The notes below the pieces were generated by a model. That model worked only from the letters and a program-made list of their open reading frames with translations. It did not search any database and was not told the DNA's origin. A program made the translations under genes and the position numbers. A stretch of 35,420 nucleotides of DNA from positions 1 to 35,420 of the forward strand of contig CAJWML010000027.1 in NCBI GenBank assembly GCA_913043285.1, written 5' to 3'. Source of the DNA: CAKZNE01 sp002695025. GTDB lineage: Bacteria; Bacteroidota; Bacteroidia; Flavobacteriales; Schleiferiaceae. Positions 24,348 to 32,000 of the stretch are shown piece after piece (within the stretch, counting starts at the first letter, position 1; every line of letters begins with the position of its first letter).

Positions 24348-24556
24348 CACTCCTTTGTGGGAACAAGTAACTCTCTGATATCCACATCAAGAATAGCTGC
24401 TATTCGCTTCAAGTCCTTCAGGTGCGGCTGCGATTTGTTGTTGCACATAGCAGCAATGGTGGTTGGCGTTTTACTCATTCTTTCCGCTAACCACTTTTGA
24501 GTTTTTCCCTGAATGACCAGGATTTCCTTGATTCGATTGATTCGCTCTTCTGTCAT
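24347..24556 (-). CDS. Xre/Cro-type HTH regulator of the restriction-like operon
   Basis: The protein has 69 residues and is a single helix-turn-helix domain: INRIKEILVIQGKTQKWLAE, then SKTPTTIAAMCNNKSQPHLK as turn and recognition helix, ending LDVDIRELLVPTKE. Small proteins with this NRIKE...DVRELL pattern commonly sit in front of restriction-modification genes in Bacteroidota. They probably act like controller proteins, delaying nuclease expression until methylation is established. It is the first gene of the operon and overlaps the methyltransferase start by 1 base. It is divergent from the uncharacterised gene at 24723 across 166 AT-rich bases that must contain both promoters. A candidate binding site is at 24584-24592. 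Confidence 0.88.
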   Translation of the reverse strand: MTEERINRIKEILVIQGKTQKWLAERMSKTPTTIAAMCNNKSQPHLKDLKRIAAILDVDIRELLVPTKE

Positions 24557-24583
24557 TTAATCGGCAATATATCGCTGTTCCCG

Positions 24584-24592
24584 CTATAAGTC
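24584..24592 (-). promoter_or_regulatory. Possible controller-protein box upstream of the HTH gene
   Basis: On the minus strand the sequence reads GACTTATAG, close to the GACTTATAGTC core of C-boxes bound by restriction-modification controller proteins. It lies 28-36 bases before the regulator ATG, where autoregulation would be expected. The second half-site is degenerate, so the call is weak. Confidence 0.25.
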
Positions 24593-24722
24593 TCGGTTTT
24601 ACTTTGATTATTTCAAACTTCATTTTGACAAATTAAAATTTTATCGTATGTTTAATTTTGAATTATCCAAATAAAATTAACATATATATCGGTTAAACTT
24701 TTATAAAAACAGTTGAAAAATT

Positions 24723-25061
24723 ATGAAAGCAAACAAAGACCTCACCATTCGGCTCATCCAGGCCTATCTAAAGCATAACCAGCTCATTTCCGCTCTGGAA
24801 AGCATCCATCTCGATACAGCCGGTATGTACTTTATAAATCTTGTGGAGATAGTCGCGCAACTCATGGGCATCGAAGGTGAAAAGTCCGATCAGTGGTTTA
24901 CTATTTACGATAGCTACATGGAGCATTCCTACAACTATCAGGTGGAGGATAGAGGCGACAATCTTTTGCCCGTTGCCGAAGATTGCTACAACCATCTGGC
25001 CGCCTGTCTGCAAGTGGAGCAAAAGGTTAGAGAAGCGGAACAACACAGAGGACAGCTTTAG
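24723..25061 (+). CDS. Uncharacterised 112-residue protein, divergent from the defence operon
   Basis: I do not recognise this protein. It has 112 residues, is predicted mostly helical, has no signal peptide or membrane helix, and is acidic in its middle and C-terminal parts (GIEGEKSDQWFTIYDSYMEHS). It is likely cytoplasmic. The ATG at 24723 follows a very AT-rich leader, and base composition rises back to that of the host genome inside the gene, so it may mark the edge of the acquired segment rather than belong to the defence operon. An accessory or inhibitor role is conceivable purely from position. The opposite strand also has an open frame of similar length, which lowers certainty a little. 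Confidence 0.55.
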   Translation: MKANKDLTIRLIQAYLKHNQLISALESIHLDTAGMYFINLVEIVAQLMGIEGEKSDQWFTIYDSYMEHSYNYQVEDRGDNLLPVAEDCYNHLAACLQVEQKVREAEQHRGQL

Positions 25062-25425
25062 TGAGGTTAGCCCCTCCACCCCCTTTTCCTGCCATCATCC
25101 GCACTGGAGCATAAGGGACCCGGTCATGCTGATCGCTTACGCTTTAGCTTCAGCGATAGCGTAGTGCCCCGTCCCTCCCTAGAACTCGGCACGGGATCGT
25201 ATCAAAGCAAACCTTTCTTGGCATAGCCAAGAGCCCCGCCCTCCTTCCATGTCCGTTCAAACCGAAGGGCACAGCCCTCAGCTCACCAATACCACTAATA
25301 AATTAATAAAACAAGCCCGCTAGTCCACAGGAGAAGTCCCCAAGTAAGCAAAGCGCACGGCTTGGACTTCGAATGGAATAACGGGCGTAGTTTTTAAGGA
25401 CAGGGAAGGCAGGCTTGACCTTTTG

Positions 25426-25451
25426 GTTCTTTTCTGTCAAGAGAAAAGAAC
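25426..25451. repeat. Perfect 10-bp stem-loop, intergenic repeat type
   Basis: GTTCTTTTCT and AGAAAAGAAC pair exactly around a 6-base loop, preceded by CTTGACCTTTTG. Similar TTTTGGTTCTTTTCT...AGAAAAGAAC hairpins recur between genes in many bacteria. It could act as a terminator but follows no clearly adjacent gene. Confidence 0.6.
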
Positions 25452-25530
25452 GTAACTAAAAATATAGACCAACCTGTCTCTAATGGCAATCCACAAGGTC
25501 TCAGTCCTCGTTCACCGAAGCTTTAGGGAA

Positions 25531-25580
25531 CCGGTCGTGCTGAGTGGCACGCCTTAGCGTGCTGTATCGAAGCACCGGCT
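25531..25580. repeat. REP-like imperfect palindrome with nested perfect stem
   Basis: An outer imperfect dyad (CCGGTCGTGCT and AGCACCGG) encloses an inner perfect stem, GCACGC-CTTA-GCGTGC at 25547-25562. A degenerate relative lies around 25111-25175. The arrangement resembles small repetitive extragenic palindromes. Confidence 0.5.
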
Positions 25581-25633
25581 CCCGGTAGAAAACTTACCCA
25601 CCCTTGCCCCACCTGCAGGCGCTTACCCAAACT

Positions 25634-26365
25634 TTAGGAAACGTGGATCATCCATCCCTTGGCCCTCCCCGCACTTTGGTGCCCGATCACCCACAGCAGT
25701 ACAACATCCTCCGGCAAATCCGGTAATGCTATCTCCTCCGTCCACGCTTCGCGTAAACCCTCCGCAGCGTATTTAAATAAAAGCCCCTGGCCGTGCCATT
25801 CCGGGTATTTCACCCCGTAACCATCCTGGTATTCCACCGGGCTCAACAGCAGCAGCCTCCATATAAGATGAGTAGCCCGTGGGGGCCGTATCCCGAAGAT
25901 CGTATCCTCCGCCTTAAAATACAGTTGCAAACCTTCCCCCTGACGTTTCACGGCCGGTGCCCGTACTACACTGAAGTGCCGGCCCAGCGCATAGCGCTGG
26001 TCAAACGCAAAACCCTCCAGCCCCTTCAGGCATTGTTTGGAAAATACCCTTTGGCCCGTGGCCCCTTCCCCCCTCTTCAGGCATTCCCGCAACACCCCCG
26101 TCAGGCGCCCGCTGCATTCCGGCCCCTGAAATAACCTTTGGTGCTCACCCAAAGCCTGCCGCAGCACCTTGCTGTACCGGCTGGCCATGCCAAATTCACT
26201 TTGTTGCTTGCGCAACCCCTCAAAATTGGCCCCTTCCCGGTAATCCTCAGGCGCCACCTTCCCTATTCTGCGGCCCACGTAACGGCCGTTCAGGTGGTAG
26301 TATACCATTTTCTCTGATTTACCGTTTAACTCGGGAGAGGCACTCCTTTTGGTTTTCCGTTTCAT
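25634..26365 (-). CDS. Uncharacterised basic protein, 243 residues
   Basis: I do not recognise a named family. The N-terminus is strongly basic (MKRKTKRSASPELNGKSEK). The segment REGANFEGLRKQQSEFGMASRYSKVLRQAL (about 43-72) resembles a motif of uncharacterised Bacteroidota proteins in which N-x-E-F-G-x-A-S is followed by K-x-L-R-x-A-L. The C-terminal half is beta-rich, with ATHLIWRLLLLSPVEYQDGYG and VLLWVIGHQSAGRAKGWMIHV. No signal peptide, catalytic motif or membrane helix is evident. It sits alone in the repeat-rich region beside the tRNA-Pro gene. Its base composition is host-like, unlike the AT-rich defence operon. It could be a lineage-specific multicopy protein; no function is assigned. 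Confidence 0.6.
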   Translation of the reverse strand: MKRKTKRSASPELNGKSEKMVYYHLNGRYVGRRIGKVAPEDYREGANFEGLRKQQSEFGMASRYSKVLRQALGEHQRLFQGPECSGRLTGVLRECLKRGEGATGQRVFSKQCLKGLEGFAFDQRYALGRHFSVVRAPAVKRQGEGLQLYFKAEDTIFGIRPPRATHLIWRLLLLSPVEYQDGYGVKYPEWHGQGLLFKYAAEGLREAWTEEIALPDLPEDVVLLWVIGHQSAGRAKGWMIHVS

Positions 26366-26428
26366 AGAAAAATAACGGCTTCCCGGCCCCTCTTCTTATA
26401 ATCTCCCTCCCCTTAATACCACCTTAAA

Positions 26429-26466
26429 ACGAGCTTGGCACGAGATTGATACGAGCTTGACACGAG
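26429..26466. repeat. Two 16-bp direct repeats, 22-bp period
   Basis: ACGAGCTTGGCACGAG (26429-26444) and ACGAGCTTGACACGAG (26451-26466) differ at one base and are separated by ATTGAT. A weaker copy lies at 25184-25203. They could be iterons, a protein-binding array or decayed repeat ends; no function is evident. Confidence 0.55.
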
Positions 26467-26642
26467 GGTACGCCATGGGTAAAGGCTGGTTCAGCCATAG
26501 CCCCGGCAAAGCTTAGCCTTCCATTATCACAACCCCGTGCAGCCAGGGATAATCCCTGCTCTGGCAAAGCATCTCTCCGCAAGGGAAAAGGATAAGGAGT
26601 CAAAAGAAGAATTTCCGTGTATCCGGCTTACCGGATAAGCAT

Positions 26643-26675
26643 AAAAAGATCCGCGCAGGCCAGCCTGGCGGATCT
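26643..26675 (-). terminator. Terminator of the tRNA-Pro gene
   Basis: On the minus strand AGATCCGC and GCGGATCT form an 8-bp stem, with a further CAGG/CCTG pairing inside the loop, and run directly into TTTTTAT. It begins 6 bases downstream of the tRNA 3' end. Confidence 0.8.
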
Positions 26676-26680
26676 CCTTT

Positions 26681-26757
26681 TGGTCGGGGTGGCGGGATTC
26701 GAACCCACGGCCTCTGCGTCCCGAACGCAGCGCGCTACCGGGCTGCGCTACACCCCG
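26681..26757 (-). tRNA. tRNA-Pro (anticodon CGG)
   Basis: Read on the minus strand, a complete cloverleaf is visible. The acceptor arms are CGGGGTG and CACCCCG, the D arm is GCGCAGCCCGGTAGCGC, and the anticodon stem CTGCG/CGCAG holds the loop TTCGGGA (anticodon CGG, reading CCG). The T arm is GTGGGTTCGAATCCCGC. The discriminator A is followed by an encoded CCA (26683-26681). It reads codon CCG for proline and is followed by its own terminator. tRNA genes are common integration sites, and the repeat-rich sequence on both sides fits that. Confidence 0.97.
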
Positions 26758-26860
26758 TTTACTTTCATTACATACTGCTCTCCGCAGGAAGTGCCCTAAC
26801 CAAGCACCACCAACTTCAGCAGACCGGGAACCGGGCGGAGCCTGTCCTGACGAAGGAAGG

Positions 26861-26873
26861 GCTACACCCCGTT
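26861..26873. repeat. 13-bp copy of the tRNA-Pro 5' end, att-like remnant
   Basis: GCTACACCCCGTT at 26861-26873 repeats 26747-26759, which covers the first bases of the tRNA (acceptor stem) plus two flanking bases. Such tRNA-end duplications are left by integrating elements or by deletion of a tandem tRNA copy. At 13 bases chance is possible. Confidence 0.4.
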
Positions 26874-27014
26874 GACCAATGCAAATCTAAAGCAGTAAAT
26901 CACATCTTCAAAAGCTTTTAGGTACAGTTTCTACCAATGCATTAACAAAGCCTTAATTCTGGGATAACGGTCTTTATATACCCGGTGCTGAATTTCGCAG
27001 CCCGCTGAAGTACT

Positions 27015-28877
27015 ATGGCCATGATCCGCATCAAAAACCCACGCCCCCTTTACATCCTGCTTCTTATAGGTGCCCTTATCCCTGGCCTCCGCTTTTCACA
27101 AATCTATGACCATGGCCCGCGAAACCCTTTCCTGGATGAAACGGTGGAAGAATTTTACCACTCAGCTTTAAGCCTGCAGGAAAGTGCGGAAAAATTCAAA
27201 TTGGGTAAACTTTCAGAAGCCGCATTGAGAAAAAGCCTGGACAGTACCCGTGGCGCCTACAAAAAAGCGGAGTTCATCCTGGAATACCTCTACCCCGCTT
27301 TTGTAGAAGAGCATATCAACGGGGCACCCCTCTTGCATATTGAGCGTTCCGGAACTCCTTTTGTAGTACCCCCGGAAGGCTTGCAGGTGCTGGATGAACT
27401 GGCCTATAGCCCCCAGGCCACTGCCGAAAAACTGCAGATTGCCATCCTCGCCCGGAAACTCTCTTCAGAAAGCCACATACTGGCCAGCGGCTTCCTGGAA
27501 CGTAAACTCCAGGACCACCAAATTGTGGAAGCCATGCGCATGGAGCTGGTGCGCATCTTTACCCTCGGGCTTACCGGCTTTGATACGCCCGGTTCCGCCA
27601 ACGCCATTCCGGAAGCGCAATACGCCCTGGCCTCCATGCAAAAGTGCCTTCAGCAATTGCTAAACAAAACGGATAAGCACCAACTGGAGGCTATAAACAC
27701 TTTGTTGTACGCAGCAAGGCAGTTCCTGCACCAAAACGGAGATTTTAACACCCTGGACCGCCTGCACTTTTACCGGTCCTGTATACAGCCACTCTACGCC
27801 CGGCTTTACGATGTGCAGCAACGGCTGGGAGGAAATGGAAAAACCTCAAGAATAACCGCCTGGAACCCGGCCAGCCGCCATTTCTTTTCTAGCCGGTTCC
27901 TGGATCCCTATTTCTATACCGAACTAACCGAAAAAGAAGACAGTCCCGCATTACACCAACTGGGTGAAAAACTCTTTTACGATGCCCGCATCAGTCGCAA
28001 TGGCAAGCTGAGCTGTGCCTCCTGTCACAATCCCCGCCTCGCCTTTACCGATGGTAGAGCAAAGTCAGAAAGCAGCGTAGCCGGTAAAAGCGTACAGCGC
28101 AACTCTCCCACCCTGCTCAATGCAGTGTATGCCGACCGGTATTTTTACGATCTGAGGGCCTTCTCTTTAGAGCAACAGGCCGAGCATGTGATCTTTAACC
28201 ATGCCGAGTTCAACACCGCCTATGAGGATATTGCCACTAAACTTTCCGGTGATGCACAATACCGCTCCCTTTACCAACAGGCCTTTGGCAACAGGCACAT
28301 TCAAAGAGAAGGCGTCTCTAAAGCCCTGGCCTCCTATGTTTTGTCCTTGAGTTCTTTTAACAGCCCTTTTGACCGCTATGCCCGTGGTGAATCCCAGGCC
28401 TTGCCCGAAAAAGCCCAACAGGGTTTCAACCTGTTCATGGGCAAGGCAGCCTGTGGCACCTGTCACTTTGCCCCCACCTTTGCAGGTTTGGTGCCACCCT
28501 TTTACACCAAAAATGAAAGCGAGATACTGGGCGTGCTGGAATCGCCTGAAGAGGAACCCGAACTGGATAAAGACAGGGGGCGCATCGCCAATGCCATTCA
28601 CAGTGAGCAAGCCTGGATTTATGAACGATCCTTTAAAACCTCTACCGTGCGTAACAGTGAACTTACCGCTCCCTACTTTCACAATGGAGCCTATAAAACA
28701 CTGGAACAGGTCATCGACTTTTACGACCATGGTGGCGGGGCCGGATTGGGCCTGGAGGTAAAAAACCAAACCCTGCCGGCAGATTCCCTCAAACTCACGC
28801 CCGCTGAAAAAGAAGCGCTCATCGCTTTTATGCGGTCGCTTACGGATACTGCAATAGCCAAAACCCCGCACTACTAA
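27015..28877 (+). CDS. Di-haem cytochrome c peroxidase (MauG/CCP family) with helical N-terminal half
   Basis: The protein has 620 residues. After a signal or membrane-anchor segment (about 11-29), residues ~35-275 are helical and contain AYKKAEFILEYLYPAFVEEHINGAPLLHI, which resembles imelysin/EfeO-type modules. From ~300 on it is a bacterial CCP/MauG domain with two c-type haem sites, C334-A-S-C337-H338 and C480-G-T-C483-H484. It also has the conserved LFYDARISRNGKLSC, RNSPTLLNAVY and TVRNSELTAPYFHNGAYKTLEQVIDFYDHGG. Family members reduce hydrogen peroxide with electrons from cytochrome c, or oxidise protein side chains (MauG). The fused N-terminal half makes it nearly twice the size of classical CCP (about 320-350). 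It is periplasmic or anchored, and a single-gene unit. Confidence 0.92.
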   Translation: MAMIRIKNPRPLYILLLIGALIPGLRFSQIYDHGPRNPFLDETVEEFYHSALSLQESAEKFKLGKLSEAALRKSLDSTRGAYKKAEFILEYLYPAFVEEHINGAPLLHIERSGTPFVVPPEGLQVLDELAYSPQATAEKLQIAILARKLSSESHILASGFLERKLQDHQIVEAMRMELVRIFTLGLTGFDTPGSANAIPEAQYALASMQKCLQQLLNKTDKHQLEAINTLLYAARQFLHQNGDFNTLDRLHFYRSCIQPLYARLYDVQQRLGGNGKTSRITAWNPASRHFFSSRFLDPYFYTELTEKEDSPALHQLGEKLFYDARISRNGKLSCASCHNPRLAFTDGRAKSESSVAGKSVQRNSPTLLNAVYADRYFYDLRAFSLEQQAEHVIFNHAEFNTAYEDIATKLSGDAQYRSLYQQAFGNRHIQREGVSKALASYVLSLSSFNSPFDRYARGESQALPEKAQQGFNLFMGKAACGTCHFAPTFAGLVPPFYTKNESEILGVLESPEEEPELDKDRGRIANAIHSEQAWIYERSFKTSTVRNSELTAPYFHNGAYKTLEQVIDFYDHGGGAGLGLEVKNQTLPADSLKLTPAEKEALIAFMRSLTDTAIAKTPHY

Positions 28878-29098
28878 ACCGCAGGTTTTACCATTACCCA
28901 AATTTTAAATGTAGATTACCTTTTTCCGGAGGCTACAGCTACGGTTCAAAACCTCAACTCCCTACATAGCAGCGCTCAACGCTAAAGCCTGCCGAAATTC
29001 TCCCCGGCTAAACTTAATTGAGAATTAAAGTAATCTAAAGACTGGCACTACACCATCTTACCAATTTAGCCGCAGGAAAATTCACAAAAAAACTATTC

Positions 29099-32000
29099 AT
29101 GAAAAAAATTACTTCAGGCTTGCTTATGGTCTTGTCGCTTTTGCTGGCAAAACCGGGTAAAGCCCAGATCCAGACCTTACAAGTTCAGATCAATTCTTCC
29201 AGTGATGATGCGGAAGAACGTGGCACCAACGCCACTTCCGGCACCGGCACTATTGACTTAACCAGTTCCGATATTGAGCTGGTAGCTGACGGAAACGATG
29301 GAGATCAGTACATCGGCTTGCGTTTTACCAATCTCACCATTCCCCAGGGCGCGGTCATCTTATCCTCGTACATCCAGTTTACCGTAGATGAGACCGATGC
29401 CGGCCCCGGCACTGTGGTTTTCCAGGTGGAGGATGTGGATAATTCAACCACTTTCAGCGGAACCGCCTTTGATATTTCCAGCCGCACTGTGGTAAATGAC
29501 AGTGTACTATGGAGCAATATTCCGCAGTGGAATACTGTAGGTGCTGCTGGTCCTGATCAGCAAACTCCGGACTTAAGCACCCTGGTACAAACCATTGTAA
29601 ACCGCAATGGATGGGCCAGTGGAAACGCCCTCAACTTTATCCTTCACGGTACCGGTGAGCGTACGGCTGAAGCTTACGATGGCTCTTCTTCAGATGCAGC
29701 CGTGTTGATCATCGAATACGTACTGCCCGTACAGGCCAGTTTTGACATTATGACCAATGATGATGATGCCGAGGAAGATGTTACCAACGGTGGCATGGAC
29801 CTGGGAAGTTCGGACCTCGAACTCACCAACGATGGTTCCAGCATCCAGGTAGTAGGTATGCGCTATACCGGTGTAAACATCCCTAAAGGCTCTACCATCC
29901 TCAACGCTTATATTCAGTTTACCGTGGATGAGTCTACCGCCTCCGGCAATACCGATGTATTGATAGGTATTGAAGATGTGGGCAACGCACCCGCTATTAC
30001 CGGTACCTCCGGTAACCTTTCCGGTCGTAATTATGTTTTTGGTGATACCGTGATCTGGAACGTGGCTCCCTGGCCCAACGTGGGTGACGCTACCAATGAT
30101 CAACGCACCCCTAACATTGCTGCGCTGGTGCAGGCAGCCATCAATCAGACTTCCTGGGCTTCCGGGAATGCCCTGTTAATAGGTATGGTGGATCCGGCCG
30201 TAGTAAGCCTTCCCGGTTATACCGGTAATACCGGTAAAAGAACCGCTGAATCGCGCAACGGAAGTAGTGCAGATGCCCCTAAACTCATCGTTTCCTACCT
30301 TCCTCCGGATACTTACCAGAACGGTGTATTCCCCATTGCAGCCGGTGGCTCCTGGAAATACGAAGATAGCGGCACCGACCTCCACGGCACCAACTGGACA
30401 GCTCTGAACTACAACGATTCCAGCTGGGCTTTCGGGAATGCCATTTTGGGTTATGGCAACAGTAATGAAGTTACCACCCTTGACTTTGGCAGCAACAGCT
30501 CGGCCAAACACCCCACCTATTACCTCCGTCACACCTTTGATGTAGCCAATGCCGCTATTTACGATTCACTGGTGTTTGATGTGCTTCGCGATGATGGTGT
30601 GATCGTTTATGTAAACGGTACCGAAGCCTTCCGCATGAATATGCCCGCTGGAACACCCGCCTACAACACCCTGGCTACCACTGCTGTGGGAGGTGCTGAT
30701 GAAACCAAATACTTCCAGGCTAAAACCGGGAACCTCTTACAGAACGGTACTAACGTAATAGCCGTGGAATTACACCAGTCTTCCGCTAACAGCTCCGACC
30801 TTAGCTTTGACATGGCCGTAGGTTTTGAATTACCCCCGTTAACACCAGCTTCGTATCCACTGGCTAAAAATTCGCACTGGCATTACCTGGATGACGGAAG
30901 CTGTCTGGATGCCGTAAACTGGCAGGATACCACCTTTAACGATGACAACTGGGCGCAAGGCCAGGGACCCCTCGGCTACGGTGACCCCATGAACACCACC
31001 ATCTCTTTTGGCAATGACCCCAACAATAAGCACATCACCTATTACTTCCGCAGGGACCTGATGATCAACATGGCTACCATGCCGGATTCCGTACTCATCG
31101 GTTTGCGCAGGGATGATGGAGCCATTGTATATATTAATGGTGTGGAAGTGATCCGCGACAACCTGCCTGGTGGTACCGTAAATTGCTCTACCCTGGCTCC
31201 TACCACTATTTCCGGAGGGGATGAAACCACCTATTATTCTACGATAGTACACAAAAGCGTGTTCCACAACGGCCGCAACGCCATTGCCGTGGAAATACAT
31301 AACCGTGACGTATTCAGCTCTGACCTTGGCTTTGATCTTTTTATGGATGATGCACCCGTAGTAAATCCTCCCGCCCTGGGTTGTTCCAATGGAAAGCTGG
31401 ATCACATTGCCTGCTTTACGTCCATTGCCCCTACCTCACAAACCCCTAACCTGCTCATCCCAAGCGGTTCACACCGTTTCCAGATGATCTTTAAACAAGG
31501 TGAGGCCTACACCAAAGGTGGTGGAAACGTGCCCGGCAACCATGACTTTACCGGTTATGTGCCCCTAAACGGAAGCAGTGAGATCGGTCACCTTTCCGTA
31601 AACCATGAGAATACACCTGGTGGGGTTTCCATCCTGGACCTGCACTATGTAGATAGCACCCGCCTGTGGATGGTAGACACTACCCAGGCCGTGGATCTTT
31701 ACAATAACGACCTGGAAACCACTACCCGCAACTGCTCCGGTGGGGTAACACCCTGGGGTACCATCCTTACAGCTGAAGAAAGTGGCAACAGCGGTGACGT
31801 GAATAACGATGGTTATACCGATGTGGGCTGGTTGGTGGAAATTGATCCCTTAACCGCCTCCGTAATGGATTACGGCAACGGCAAACAGGAAAAAGTATGG
31901 GGAGCCGGCAATATTTCCCATGAAAATGCGGTGGTACTCAATGACTCAATTACCCTGTACACGGGTGAAGACGGTGGTTCCAGTGCCGTATTCAAGTTTA

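Larger units (their letters stand above)
25062..25633. other. Non-coding stretch with hairpins and degenerate repeats
   Basis: No credible gene is present. The stretch contains the hairpins listed at 25426-25451 and 25531-25580. A further decayed dyad lies around 25111-25175, with ATCGC/GCGAT and TACGC/GCGTA arms and the same ACCCGGT-CATGCTGA opening as the 25531 element. A sequence at 25184-25203 (ACTCGGCACGGGATCGTATC) is a weak copy of the direct repeats at 26429-26466. It looks like a graveyard of small repeat elements between the defence island and the tRNA gene. Confidence 0.55.
26366..27014. other. tRNA-containing region with direct repeats, no protein gene
   Basis: This stretch holds the 22-bp-period direct repeats (26429-26466), the tRNA-Pro gene with its terminator, and a 13-bp tRNA-end copy (26861-26873). 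Between the last two lies CCTGTCCTGACGAAGG, a fragment of a common intergenic palindrome type. No protein-coding frame is convincing; a short frame across the tRNA is a shadow. Confidence 0.6.

Noticed and set aside
25111..25175. Riboswitch or structured RNA in the hairpin-rich non-coding region
   Set aside because: The paired segments are mutually incompatible short dyads typical of decayed repeat elements, and no downstream gene in the right orientation would be controlled.
28167..28901. 244-residue minus-strand frame opposite the peroxidase gene
   Set aside because: It lies fully antisense to a gene with two haem motifs and clear family features, and its own product has no recognisable domain.
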